DNA of 64,000 nt from Armillaria gallica (GCA_037576215.1 JBANDB010000006.1:5704001-5768000); one strand, 5' to 3'. Shown: positions 1-11,321, counted from the stretch's first letter. Notes: generated by a model not told the origin, from the letters alone. A program made the numbers and translations.

Positions 1-2150
1 CAGACGACGGAGATGCTGGAGATCGGAAGTGAATTTGGAGGGAAGCGCAAGCGTGGTTAAAGTGCTGATGGCGGCTCTGTGAGTGATGTTCTTTATTGGA
101 AGGTTACAGAAGTTGAGGGTGAAAAGTCGCTACAGGGCGCAGATGGAGCTCGTCCCGGCGCTGGTGGAGGAACAGATGGTCGACGACTGTGTATTACCGG
201 TGGATCATAGTAAGCGCTTCACATCTTCTGTTCTGAATACGCTTTGACTGATGTCAAGTGAATCAATATCTGCCGCTGTCCGTATCTGAAGTCACGCTCG
301 GGAATGCTATCGTCGCGTTGTTTTCCTAGGGTGATACGTTGGTGGGTCGGGGCACTGGGAAGGAGGAAACATCAAAGATCCGGTTCATGACGCCGACAGT
401 GGAGCATCGTACTGTCACCAATGTATTTGTAGACAAGGAATCATAGAGTACCTTGAACTAGGCGCTAGAACATGACCAGATGGGCGCATTGAAGCGTTAA
501 ATGTTGTGGTGAAAGCATGGCAACGACCGGAGGATGTCGCAAAGGACACCTTGAACACGGTTTAAGAATCGTGTAAGAGATATCAGTCATGTCTGTGACA
601 ACAGGCACATTTTGGTGTAGCGAGGATCGACAGGTTCAATGTGCCCATAGATGGACTGGTATTACCAGCTGACGCTACTGGCGTTTGGAACCTCCATGGA
701 ACGAACAAAGTCAGCCCCTGTTGATGTTCGGTGAGTAGAGTATTCGAAATAGAGATATGACCACATACAGTGGTTCTGGACAACGTCGAAATTGAGCATA
801 GACTTGTTCGAATCGACGATTGAGTAGCATGACTAGCGTTTCCAGAAGAGAGACTCGGAGTGAAGAGAAAATGCTCTAGGCTAGACCAATAAAGCCATGA
901 TGAGCAAGGCGGACTTCATCGCACCATTAGCATGAGCAGCTTACTACATGTACGTTGTACCCCCACTTCCTCCAACAAACGCGATTGAAGGACCCTGGTG
1001 GAACAATCCCTAGATAATATAACAGTATGGCGTCCTCAGTGAGTGTATACGCCTGTGAAGCGGAATCGCCAACTAAACGTTCCCTTCTCTCCCGGACGGC
1101 GTTGACTGATGCGGAATAATGACGAGGATATGTAGAACGGCGATTTGGAAAAGAAACGGCATCTCTGGATATCAGCGATGGTCTAAGTGGTCGCAAGGTA
1201 GTCTGATCGCGGAAGACCGAATGCATATATCTGGATATCGATGAGTATGAGAGGCATCGAGAAGTAAAGGACAAGCGTACTAGACAAATTTTCGGTCAGG
1301 AGGCATCGCCTCGTTCCTCTACTCGGCTCCGTCGCTTCGACCATGGAATGCTGGACGTAATGCATATGGTAGGTGACGCGACGAGACCCTGCATAACAAA
1401 AAAAAAAGATTCGATAATCCGTCGTAAGGGTGCGCGTTTGGCCATACGGACTCCGAGTCAGTTCTCGGCCGCTCAGCATATTAAGCCACAAGAATGACAA
1501 CTCTACACAGATCTATGAGCGTACAATCCAAGAAGGAGAAAATCATGACACACAAAAGTTTCGTTCACTCTAACACTATCGCTTGCCACCATAAAATTTT
1601 GAGCCAGAGTAACTGCATAGCCTAAGCTCAGACGTCCGTGTCGCACCTTGATAAAGAAGCGATATGAATCACTATACCGCACATTATATAGGAACGGACG
1701 TACTTGAGAAACCTGCGAGTCTGCAACTAAATCTTGGAGTGTTGTCGTACACCTAACGCGTCGCCCGTCTGATGCAAGAATATGGTAAGCGATTATTGCA
1801 CACGACAACGCATGCACATACAAAGGGAAAGGTGGAGGTAGTCGCAGGCAAAGAACCGGAGACTTCAAAGAATGGGCGGATGGACGTTATATTATTTGAT
1901 AGCAATAATTGCTTGACGAAAATCGAGCTGAGATCGATATTGAGTTTCCCATTCTACAAATATATATCAGTTTTACGCATCTTTTTCAAAGTTAACGCAC
2001 CATACGATCCTAAACTGACCAAGTTCGAATATCCAGAATATCTCCAGAAACCTCCAGTGATACGCTTCTTCCCAAGGAAGCGAGTACCCGTTCTGAAATA
2101 GCCTTTATATCTTGAGGATTGCGGTATCAGGATCAGGTGAGGCAATAGAA
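1..2150. other. No recognisable gene
   Basis: Open frames here are short, overlap on both strands and match no family I recognise. The first 60 bases can be read as the end of a plus-strand frame finishing in a basic KRKRG tail followed by TAA, which could be the C-terminus of a gene lying mostly outside the window, but this is weak. Between 2150 and 2560 the sequence resembles the inverse complement of 42.8-43.26 kb, so the inverted duplication that carries the F-box/LRR gene starts near 2150. Confidence 0.4.
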
Positions 2151-2563
2151 CCGTGGAACGAGGGGACGCGGGGTACGGTAACGAGGATCATGGTGCACAG
2201 AGACAAGAAATAGCGACGGTGACGAGAATCAAGAACTGAATCGGACCATGCCGACATCGGCAATGTCGGCAATAAGCGGCACGACTCGCCCGACTGTGAA
2301 TTTGAACATGGAGGCAACATATATAGAGGTAGAATTACGGTGGCCCCCTGAATAGAGTTATATGGAGTTCTCGAATGAATTCTACTTGTATTTTACAAAA
2401 GTAATGTATCAAGAATTTACAGCCGGGATGATGGTTCGGCAACGGCCGTCGGCCCCTTAGGCCTTACCACACAGAAATCTCTGACCACCATTCACATCCT
2501 CTAGAGTTTAGCCTTATCCCAAAATTCATTAAACCACAGAAGCTCCCACCACCGCTGCTCCTC

Positions 2564-4366
2564 ATGCTGTCGGCGGAGCTCCCTGAAGCAATTAGCAAAT
2601 ACGTATGCGACCCTCCCAACTAGGAACCTATGCATTTCGTGACTCTTTTCAGCTTTGTGTCGACGACCTCAAAAACTTCCGGGCATGTTGTAAACGAATG
2701 AAAGATACATCTACTGCGGTTTTCTTTTCTTGTCTTGTAGTTGACGTGGTCAGTCGAGGATATCGAGCAACAGTCGAAATGCTTCGAGCTCTGGCCAGTG
2801 CGCATCCTGCAGCCACTCATGTCCGTCATCTCAAGATACTATCATTGAGCGACCAGTGCACTTCATATGCAAAGGAATACGCCGATTTTGATCTGAAGCC
2901 TCGTCAAGAGTGTCCGACTCGTATCTCACCTTCCGAGACGGCGATGTTCAAGCGAGCATTGCAAACTGCATTGCCTCTTGCCATGGCTGGTCTAAGAAGT
3001 TTGAATTCTCTGACGTGAGTATTTGTATCTTTACCTTAGTTTCGAGATTAAATGGCAATTAGAATATATACTTGTGGTCAAGACCCACGATGGGCTGTCA
3101 ACGTCCTTATCAACTTCGCTGTTACCCATACAGGCTTAGAGAAATTCTCCCATCTTACATCCGCCGAGCAAGGAGATCTCCGACCGTTCATCACTCAGGC
3201 CGTTACGAACCTCCGCAAGCTCTCGTTGTCATACTGGATAGATCGTCATAGCCCTTTGGTCCCAATCCTTGTCCAAATCATCGGTAAAAATCCAGCACTT
3301 TCCTGCTTGGAGCTCGACAATGGGGCCAATAAAAAATCCAATGAATCTTTCAACACACTCTTATCCGGAGTATCAGACGACGTTTCACTACCACTTTCGC
3401 GCCTTGTCTTGGGATCATTTAATGTTACCATTGATGATAGGCTGATGGATCATTTCCGTTCCCTCACAGAGCTGCGACTGGGCGAAGCTACTTCCTTCAT
3501 CATCAACGACAGAAAACATATTCCGGATATCTGGACTGCTCTTCAGGCCAATTCAATATATCTGAAGAGTATCTCAATCCCTAATTCGCATGTATCGTTT
3601 CAATTGATGGAGTATTTGAACTCGTACTGCGGACTGGAAGCGCTGGAACTCCAGCATTTCTCGCGTCCTATCCAGAACCATACAGCCTCCCAGTACGAGA
3701 TTGAGCTTGAAGAAACGCTCTTTTCCTCGGTCATCCCAAAGCATTCCGGGTCTCTCAATACGCTGATGATATTCTCCCACTTGGAGCGTCCATGGCAATT
3801 CTCTGTAACGCGTTCTGCTGTCCTCGCGCAATGCCACTCTCTAATCAAGCTTGGCGTGTGTATGGAGCGTGGTGCGTCAGAGCGGAGAACCCGTAGAGAA
3901 ATGACTTACTATGGGGCGGAGATCACCGTGCCTATCCCTGGGCCAGCGATGAATACCCGCAACGTCGTCCGTGATATGGTGAGTTCACATTATTTGTGTG
4001 CCTGCCAAGATGTCTGATGACTATTCCACATAGGAGTCTCTCATTCGCATGGCAGAAAGCCTACCCTCGTTGGAAGGACTCTGGATTTCCATGGAAAGTA
4101 TAACACTAGCAAGCATGGGCGTCAACGACTCCCATCCCGGAGCACTCGAGTACATCGATAATTTCAGTTTCCCGGATCATTACGCTGCTCTTCAATATGG
4201 ATTGGACAAGGTCACGCCTGAACAACGGGAGCGCCCTTTAAAGGTATTTGTAGGAGCTCAGATCTACGTGGTACAGGACGGTGCATGGACTATCAAATCC
4301 AATGGACCATCGAGAGGAAAGGATCTCAGTTATTCGGAGTCTGCGGCCCTAAGTTGGGGGTTCTGA
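2564..4366 (+). CDS. F-box/LRR-like protein, intact
   Basis: Four exons are proposed: 2564-2602, 2653-3014, 3063-3978 and 4034-4366, joined by introns of 48-55 nt with GT-AG ends. Together they give exactly 550 codons (549 residues). The N-terminus, with LPEAISKYL and DDLKNFRACCKRM in residues about 5-30, reads as a short F-box. The rest has leucine-rich stretches (LRKLSLSYW, LSCLELDN, LTELRLGEA, LEALELQHF) typical of the degenerate LRR part of agaric F-box proteins. Such proteins usually act as substrate receptors of SCF ubiquitin ligases; that role is inferred from the family and the target is unknown. The start was chosen because it supplies the F-box beginning and the inverted copy at 42806 has the same start and first donor. 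The copy at 41-42.8 kb is a pseudogene. Confidence 0.75.
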
Positions 4367-6461
4367 TTGATTGAGTGAGTTGACAAGTATGCATTGCGAA
4401 CGTAACATACTGAAATCAAGCATTGCAGGACGATAAATAAGCTTTGTGGTTGCATCTTGTAGGGTTTACCATTGTATTCTATCAATTGAAATGCGATTCT
4501 TGCGTCAAGGGCCTGGGGAAACTTCTAGCCTGGCACAGCGCTTTCTATATACTCGCAGAACTCGTATCTGTATATAAAGCCTGATACCCGGGCATGTGGC
4601 GAGGGCAACAGTCGGTTTATAAGGCCTCTACGTTGACTTTGAGTCCTGAGCCCTGAGATCGCTAGCACCCGAGAGGAAGACAGCGAGGTTGAAGAGGTCC
4701 GCTGCTCAATTGGATACCAGACACTTTTCTGTCAACGCCAGAGGGCAATACCTCGCTTTGGTCCCTTGCACGAGATGCGAACATTTCTTTCTCTCCATTT
4801 TCTCGCTATGACTGTAGGACTTTCCAGGATATAACAACCGTGAACCGTGTCATCGACGGCACTCGGCGAATGCACTCACACCAGATCGAGACACCCTTAA
4901 CAGGAGCCAGTCCTCAAGCTTCACCTTGAGTGCATCAAATGACCTAAGCAGACGGGAACCTCGAGTTTAGCTTGATGACTTTGGTAGAGGAAAACACCAC
5001 GCCACAGTGTGTCGATTTAGATTCCTAGATGTATTCCAAATCAATTTTAAAACTAGGCAGGTTGTTCTGACAAAACAAAGCACGTCAATATCTTAAAGCC
5101 GGGTCCTCGTATCCCGCTCAACGTAACCACTGGCGCTCTACCCGGGAGTTTCTACCTTTTTCTTTGACATCCACTTATCCACTACACATAGCCTCATCAT
5201 GAGGTTTGTCGTTCCAGGAGAAGTATCAACACACCGAAACCCGCGGGAACGGATCCGGCGATGATTGACGTGGTCCCCTCTCAAATTGGCCGGGCACGAG
5301 TTGATGGAGTAGCTGGCGCATGATTGACGAGCGAGGTCGCGAACTAGGAGAGGGGAAGCTGTGGTTTCCCTTGTAAATCCAGCAGTGGTGCGATGCGGAG
5401 TACAAGGCCATCAAGCACCGCTTTTTCTTTCGTCTTTTGCAACCGATGCTATCGATGTCCCAAGTCGGAACGAGGATCTGCAATAATCGACTCGGACTCC
5501 CGATTTTTTATGCCTACTTGAGCCGGTCGACAACCCAATATGACGGCACAATGTCCTATTCGTATCGACATCCTTCTAAGCCTCTGTGAATGACACGTCA
5601 GACAGAGACTTAGCTACTGCTATAATCAGATACGCAGTGTATATTCCTTGACAGCAGAAGGGAAGCATATCACCGTCCCAGTTTTTGCAGACGGGTACGC
5701 GTATCGTCTCACATAGAGGTGGCAGGGTATGCGGATAACGAAGTTTATGCATGACCACGGGTGCAAGACGAGCCCGAGTTCATTAATCGAGGCGAAAATA
5801 AGTAGGAGCGTTCGAAAGGTAGGAGAAGGGAAGAGACCTTTATACGCAGTTTAGATATAGAGCCCGGCACCAAAAAGACAGGACACAGACCGTAAGAGAA
5901 TGTTCTCCTCCGCTTGATTCTAAGATATCCTCAGCGGGATTGACATATCTCGAAGAGCGAGGAAGAATGGCTATAGAAGGTGATGCGTCTCTTCGTAGGG
6001 ATGGGGTTCGACTTCGAGTTTGCGAACACCGACTCTGCTTGGAATTCTATGCCTAGATCGCTCAGATTTGGAGGCAGCCAACGACTCTGCAGTTTACTGT
6101 AGTCATCAATCGACGCGTGAAGAACCTGACTAGCCTGAATGAGAATATGCGCCACAACGAGCGTCAGATCTGACGCACCCTAAAACGCTCTACATCATTT
6201 CCGCTAACTGTTTCTCTTCGCATAGCCTAGTAACTAAGCCCTCTAACAAGGAGAATCTAGCGAGGTTTGGCTCGTAAGAAGAGGGTCCGGTTCAGGTCTA
6301 CTCCTCGCCTTCTCGGTGCGAAAGCTCAGCTGCAGGCTTGTTAACAGATGCGTTGGGACCTAGGAGACATTCTGGTGTCACTAGAAGTGATTCGAACGTC
6401 CGATGGTGGTTCGAGGGAGAGGACTCGGCACACTTTTTTCCGAAACTTCCATTTCCGGACC
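4367..6461. other. Intergenic region between F-box/LRR and TatD A
   Basis: No coding sequence could be supported. Frames up to about 85 codons exist but have no family resemblance and no matching splice signals. The part from about 5930 to 6180 is homologous, in the same relation to TatD, to the sequence upstream of TatD B (29290-29410 inverted), so it belongs to the duplicated unit. It may be decayed coding sequence or promoter DNA. Confidence 0.4.
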
Positions 6462-7629
6462 ATGCTACGGCTTGCTTCCCGCCCTCGCGTCTCCCACCTA
6501 CGATCCTTCACAACCACCTCCCTCGTCATGGGAAAGAACAACAAGAAAAAGAGCTCTCGCCCTCCTCATGACCTGATGACCTCTGCCTTCCCCCAGCACG
6601 CATCCACCTCCAAGTCCACCATAATCGACACCCATACGCATCTTCTCTCTACATTTGCTTTGTACCGGTCAAAGTACCCTGAAGGGCAGTACGCGACCGC
6701 GTTTGATTTCGCAGAGGGTGTGTATACGGGGAAGGGAGTGGAGACAATAGTTGATGTGTGGTGTGAGCCGGAGGTATTCATGCAGGGAACGTGGAAGGAG
6801 CTGGCGGATGGGAAATGGGAGGGCGTTCAGTATCGATTTGTCATCGGTGCGTACTCTTGCTCTTTCCAACTCCATTTCTGATTAGATCCTCCAGGCGTTC
6901 ACCCGTACGTCATGCGACTTTGAAGCTGCAGCCTCTCGATAACTTCCATCCAGACACGAAGCAAAATCGTATACCCCTGCCGTCGAATCCGAGATTATCA
7001 CGGCGCTGTCGCATCCTTCTTGTGTTGGACTGGGTGAGATAGGATTGGACTACCACTACATGCTCTCGCCGCCGGATGTCCAGCAACGAGTATTCGCCCA
7101 GCAGCTACGGATAGCCGTGGATCGTGGTATCCCCATAACGGTGCACACACGGGAGGCGGAAGAAGACACGGAGAGAATCATGAAGGAGATCGTACCCAAA
7201 GATCACCGGGTACGTATCTGTCTTTGTCAATACCAACAGAGCTGACTATATGCGCGACAACAGGTCCACATTCACTGCTTCACCGACACAGCCGCCTTTG
7301 GCCTCCGCCTCCTCGAGTATTTCCCAAATCTCCACATCGGCCTGACCGGCGTGGTCTGCTATGCAACGAACCTCAACACCGCCGAGCTCCTCAAGCAGAT
7401 GTCGGCTACCGATAACAAACGGATCCTGCTAGAGACCGACGCGCCGTACATGGTCCCGGCGAATGTGTATGACGTGCTAGAGCCGAAGCAATCGAGGCTC
7501 CCGTTCTCCCACTCACTGATGATACCCTGGACTGCAGAGTTCGTCGCGGGCGTCATGGGCGACGGGTGGGATACGGAGAGGGTTTTGGATGTGGCGAGGG
7601 AGGGCGCCAAGAGGGTATACGGGTTGTAA
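6462..7629 (+). CDS. TatD-family metal-dependent DNase, copy A
   Basis: Exons 6462-6846, 6895-6904, 6954-7209 and 7264-7629 give 338 residues, including a 10-nt microexon. TatD-type hydrolase motifs appear in order: DTHTH (residues 56-60, metal-binding HxH), GVHPHEAKSY, GLGEIGLDYH, VHTREAEEDTE, HCFTD and ETDAPYM near the end. Known TatD enzymes are Mg2+-dependent 3'-5' exonucleases/deoxyribonucleases of the amidohydrolase fold, linked to DNA degradation and repair; the activity here is inferred. The first 20 residues (MLRLASRPRVSHLRS...) are arginine- and serine-rich without acidic residues, so mitochondrial import is possible; a second start, MGKNNKKK, would give a form without it. A truncated LINE lies 26 bp after the stop and probably supplies the 3' UTR. 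The copy at 36483-37652 has identical exon lengths. Confidence 0.88.
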
Positions 7630-7667
7630 GAGCCGGCCAATGACCATGACTCATGCTTGTGAGATAA

Positions 7668-8605
7668 TGCCTGATGCCATGGATGCCAATGTCAAACCTT
7701 TAATGGATGTCCAAAAGAAATTTTGGCGGCGTGTCCTCCACCTGGGGAAGAAGTCAATGCTCATCCCTCTGCACTCCGAAACGGGGATCATACCACTTCG
7801 CCCGCGCCGTTTCCTGATACTCCTTGGCTACCTCAAATATCTCCTTGGCCAAGACTCAGACAAGTATGCGCGAGCTGCTCTTGAAAGCAGTCGATCCCTA
7901 GCAATGATGGGAAAGTCATCCTGGTTCAAAGACGTGAATGTCGCTGGCTCGCGATTGAAGTTCGACTTGGAACCAATTGCTCTGGATGTCACAGAGCCTG
8001 AGATAATAGAGGAATATAGAAAAAACGTTCAACAATCGATGGAGAAATGGGCATTAACCGAGATTGCCAACTCTGAAAAGCTGTACCTCCTTCATGGACG
8101 TAAGGAGCCAAGGAAAGGAAAGGCGCCAATCCCAGTAGCTCTGAAAATGCGAAATTACCTTGAAGTGACGACGCCAAAACACCGAGATGCAGTGGTCTCA
8201 ATCGCATTGTCGACACATAAGTTAGCGATCGAACGCCTAAGGTGGAATACACCTTCGGTCCAGCGTGAAAATAGATTGTGCCGAATGTGCATATCTGATG
8301 TTGAGACCCCAGAGCATGTACTCTTCCGCTGCATGCCAGGGAGCGAGAACGGTGACGAGGACTTGGACGTCGATGATCTTGACGAGAGAGCGAAGGTTGT
8401 GGAAAAGATGCACGACTTACGCAGACGCTTCTGGCATGATCTCGCCCGCGTGACTCCACACATCACTCCGCCCGTCGACGCCCACAAGGATACATCATTC
8501 TTGAAATCTTTACTCGCTGATCGTCCGTCAATCGAGGTGACCGCAAAATATTGCTACCGAGCACTGAAAAATGTGTACAAGCTACCAATGTATCGACCTT
8601 TATGA
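7668..8605 (+). pseudogene. C-terminal fragment of LINE reverse transcriptase polyprotein
   Basis: The frame is open from the 5' junction of the LINE to TGA/TAA at 8605 and encodes about 310 residues. It has the region behind the RT thumb of fungal non-LTR elements (KFWRRVLHLGKKS, RRFLILLGYLKYLLG) and a C-terminal zinc knuckle, CRMC..ETPEHVLFRC, near residue 230. The palm motif with the catalytic aspartates is missing, as expected from 5' truncation. The frame is undamaged, so the insertion is probably young. The upstream ATG at 7589 lies inside TatD and is not a real start. Confidence 0.8.
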
Positions 8606-8810
8606 GGGACTGCGCATAGCAGATCCCGGAGGCTTTCAACTGGACCCTAGGTTCTACCCAGCAACGTTAAGTTGACCGTGAGCTCGGCCTTTGGGTCCGG
8701 TTGAGGGTATCAGTGGATAATTAAGTACGTGATTGATATGCTAGAGTGTTAGTGTACCAACCATGTATTATCTACGTCCGGCGTCCCTAGTTGGACCGTG
8801 CCGTGTAATC

Positions 8811-8831
8811 CTACCTACCTACCTACCTACC
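8811..8831 (+). repeat. (CTAC)5 LINE tail
   Basis: Five tandem CTAC units directly precede the target duplication. They are the 3' terminal simple repeat of the LINE and fix its orientation. Confidence 0.85.
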
Positions 8832-9269
8832 ACTCATGATGCTGTGTTGGCTCGCTGAAGAACAAGCCAGGGCTCGAACTCTGAGATGGTATCGATCACT
8901 GTTATCATTCTCCATCATTCTCTTCTTCTAACCTCTGACCTCATCTTCACAGGTTACAGATTATATTGGTAGACAACGTCATATATGCTATTATAGCGAC
9001 AGAGGAATACTGGACGCGAATATCATTCGTTTTTGTACTAAAAGACTTGGCTGTGCGTCGAGGATACTTAGTTCATTTTCTCAATCCTTAGGTGTTCAGA
9101 TTGTGTACCAAATACCAATGTCAAGGTACATATGGCCTTCTTTGTGGTGTACATCGACGATACATATCCCGACGAACCAATTTCATCAACAAACTTTAAT
9201 CGAACTCGTATAGTTCTTTGTCCTCGCAGAAGCATCCAGATAAACTTCTCAACGACTTAGCTGACCTTC

Positions 9270-11321
9270 TCAATGCATCTCTCCCAGCCTTTGCAGGCAC
9301 TGAGCTGCTGAGACAGATTCTCCCATTGCTTCAAACACCCGCATCGCCTTCTCCAGCTTAATTGTCGCTTCGGGGTATCGATTCGACGCTTGTAGCATCT
9401 CCCCCAGTCTCTGCAGACACTGAGCAGCCGGGACGGATTCTCCCATTACTTCAAAAATATGCATCGCTTTCTGCAGCTTGGTCATCGCCTCGGGGTATTG
9501 ATGTAAAGCTTGCAGCATCTCTCCCAGTCTCTGCAGACACTGAGCGGCGGGGACAGATTCGCCCATTATGTCAAATACCTGCATCGCTTTGTCCAGCTTT
9601 GCCGTAGCCTCGGAGTATCGATTCGACGCTTGCAGCATCTCTCCCAGCCTCTGCAGGCACTGAGCGGCGGGGACAGATTCTCCCTTTTCTTCAAACACCC
9701 GCATGGCCTTCTCGAACTTGGCCATCGCCTCGGGGTATTGACTTGTCGCTTGCAGTATCTCTCCTAACCTCTGCAGACACTGAGCTGCTGGTACAGATTC
9801 TCCCATGGCTTCGAACACCCTCATCGCCTTTCCGAACTTGGCCGTCGCATCGGGGTATTGATTCAATGCTTGCAGCATCTCTCCCAGTCTCTGCAGGCAC
9901 TGCGCTGCTGGGACAGATTTTCCCATTATTTCAAACACCCGCATCGCCTCCTCGAACTTGTCCATCGCCTCGGGATATTGCTCCGATGCTTGGAGCATCT
10001 CTCCCAACCTCTGCCGACAGTGCGCTACTGGGACAGATTCTCCCATCGCTTCAAACACCCGCATCGCCTTCTCTAGCTTGGCCACCGCTTCGGGGTATTG
10101 CTTTAATGCTTGCAACATCTCTCCCAGTCTCTGCAGACACTGAGCAGCGGGGACAGATTCTCCCTTTTCTTCAAACACCCGCATGGCCTTCTCGAACTTG
10201 GCCGTCGCCTCGGGGTATTGACTTGTCGCTTGCAGTATCTCTCCCAGCCTCTGCAGGCACTGCGCTGCTAGGACAGATTCCCCCATTGCTTCGAACACCC
10301 GCATCGCTTTCTCCAGCTTGATCGTTGCCTCAGGGTATTGACTCGACGCTTGCAGCATCTCTCCCAGCCTCTGCAGGCACTGAGCAGCTGGTACGGATTC
10401 TCCCATCGTGTCAAACATCCGCATCGCCTTCTCCAACCTGGCCGTCGCCTCGGTGTATTGTTTCGATGCTTGCAGCATCTCTCCCAACCTCTGCAGACAC
10501 TGCGCTGCCGGGACACATTCTCCCTTTGCTTCAAACACCCGCATTGCTTTCTCTAGCTTAATCGTCGCCTCGGCGTATTGCTTCGACGCTTGCAGTATCT
10601 CTCCTAACCTCTGCAGACACTGAGCTGCTGCGAGAGGTTCTCCCTTTGCTTCAAACACCCTCATCGCCTTCTCGAACTTGTCCATCGCATCGGGGTATTG
10701 CTTCAATGCCTGCAGCATCTCCCCCAGTCTCTGCAGACACTGAGCAGCGGGGACAGATTCTCCCTTTTCTTCAAACACCCGCATAGCCTTCTCGAACTTG
10801 GCTGTCGCCTCGGGGTATTGACTTGTCCCTTGCAGCATCTCTCCCAGCCTCTGCAGGCACTGCGCTGCTGGGACAGATTCTCCCATTGCTTCAAACACCC
10901 GCATCGCCTTCTCCAGCTTGGCCGCCGCCTCGGGGTATTGTTTCAACGCTTGCAGCATCTCTCCCAGTCTCTGCAGACACTGAGCAGCAGGGAGAGATTC
11001 TCCTCTTGCTTCAAACACTCGCATCGCCTTCTCCAGCTTGGTCATTTCCTCAGAATACAAGTTACATGCCAGTGGGCGAGTCGACGCATCCATCAAGGAT
11101 TGATCATCCTTAATCTCCTCACTAAGCATCTCATCGAGGAGATCAATATCCACACTCACAATCACCTTTTCAATGTAGAATGCTGCACCTGCAAACACCG
11201 TGAAAGTGGGACTGGTGTTCGAAATCCAGTCGGTATCGAGTTTTGGAGGGGTAGTGATTGCCGACGCTGCTGCACTTGGAGACTGCGTGAGAGCCTGGGA
11301 TGGTAGCCGTATTCTTGTCAT
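9270..11321 (-). CDS. TPR-repeat protein, ATPase-less relative of the NLR
   Basis: One uninterrupted frame. The start at 11321 is preferred because residues from there (MTRIRL..SQALTQSPS..TDWIS..TFTVFAGA) align with the N-terminus of the NLR at 48782; an upstream in-frame ATG at 11408 exists. It encodes 683 residues: a short N-terminal part of about 93 residues, ending in MDASTRPL as in the NLR, then fourteen complete 40-residue TPR-like units and a 30-residue partial unit. Consensus features are KLEKAMRVFE, AAQCLQRLGEMLQ and QYPEAT. The NB-ARC/NACHT part seen in the 48.8 kb gene is missing; the fusion is in frame. Residues 11-13 and 33-35 of each unit vary while the rest is almost fixed. It may be a decoy or partner of an NLR, or a pseudogene that kept its frame; the abrupt end in the last unit favours truncation. 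Confidence 0.72.
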   Translation of the reverse strand: MTRIRLPSQALTQSPSAAASAITTPPKLDTDWISNTSPTFTVFAGAAFYIEKVIVSVDIDLLDEMLSEEIKDDQSLMDASTRPLACNLYSEEMTKLEKAMRVFEARGESLPAAQCLQRLGEMLQALKQYPEAAAKLEKAMRVFEAMGESVPAAQCLQRLGEMLQGTSQYPEATAKFEKAMRVFEEKGESVPAAQCLQRLGEMLQALKQYPDAMDKFEKAMRVFEAKGEPLAAAQCLQRLGEILQASKQYAEATIKLEKAMRVFEAKGECVPAAQCLQRLGEMLQASKQYTEATARLEKAMRMFDTMGESVPAAQCLQRLGEMLQASSQYPEATIKLEKAMRVFEAMGESVLAAQCLQRLGEILQATSQYPEATAKFEKAMRVFEEKGESVPAAQCLQRLGEMLQALKQYPEAVAKLEKAMRVFEAMGESVPVAHCRQRLGEMLQASEQYPEAMDKFEEAMRVFEIMGKSVPAAQCLQRLGEMLQALNQYPDATAKFGKAMRVFEAMGESVPAAQCLQRLGEILQATSQYPEAMAKFEKAMRVFEEKGESVPAAQCLQRLGEMLQASNRYSEATAKLDKAMQVFDIMGESVPAAQCLQRLGEMLQALHQYPEAMTKLQKAMHIFEVMGESVPAAQCLQRLGEMLQASNRYPEATIKLEKAMRVFEAMGESVSAAQCLQRLGEMH
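9273..11042 (-). repeat. 120-bp tandem TPR-coding units, 14.75 copies
   Basis: The units are exactly 120 bp and differ at few sites. A two-unit block (TSQYPEA followed by KFEKAMRVFEEKGESVP) recurs at units 2-3, 7-8 and 11-12 counted from the N-terminus, which points to expansion by unequal exchange or conversion. CG dinucleotides are abundant, in contrast to the homologous array at 51-52.7 kb. Confidence 0.9.

Larger units (their letters stand above)
7656..8831 (+). mobile_element. 5'-truncated LINE (non-LTR retrotransposon)
   Basis: About 1.18 kb inserted just behind TatD A. Uninterrupted homologous sequence at the B copy (27870-27960, minus strand) shows the empty target. The insert is flanked by the 7-bp direct repeat ACTCATG at 7649-7655 and 8832-8838, and ends in five CTAC units. 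A short target duplication, 5' truncation and a simple-repeat tail are the signature of target-primed reverse transcription. Only the C-terminal end of the ORF2-type protein is present, so it cannot move by itself. Confidence 0.85.
2150..9060 (+). repeat. Segmental duplication arm 1 (F-box/LRR + TatD)
   Basis: This block carries an F-box/LRR gene followed by a TatD gene, both on the plus strand. The same order is found inverted at about 36.1-43.26 kb. Homology covers introns and flanks, for example the region around 2240-2290 against 43145-43200, so it is a DNA-level duplication and not retroposition. The flank at 6010-6170 also matches the sequence upstream of TatD B near 29300-29410. Arm 1 has kept intact genes and received a LINE insertion at 7656; arm 2 keeps an intact TatD but a broken F-box/LRR gene. 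Confidence 0.8.

Noticed and set aside
927..1868. Minus-strand frames of 105-121 codons near the left end
   Set aside because: They overlap one another in different frames, have no recognisable motif and no conserved copy elsewhere in the window.
7589..7655. ATG at 7589 as start of a 338-residue protein
   Set aside because: This ATG lies in another frame inside TatD A exon 4; the protein is LINE sequence that begins only after the target duplication at 7649-7655.
9362..11306. Long plus-strand frames over the TPR array, up to about 200 codons
   Set aside because: They are antisense shadows of 120-bp repeats whose length is a multiple of three; their peptides show no family and the minus strand gives clear TPRs.
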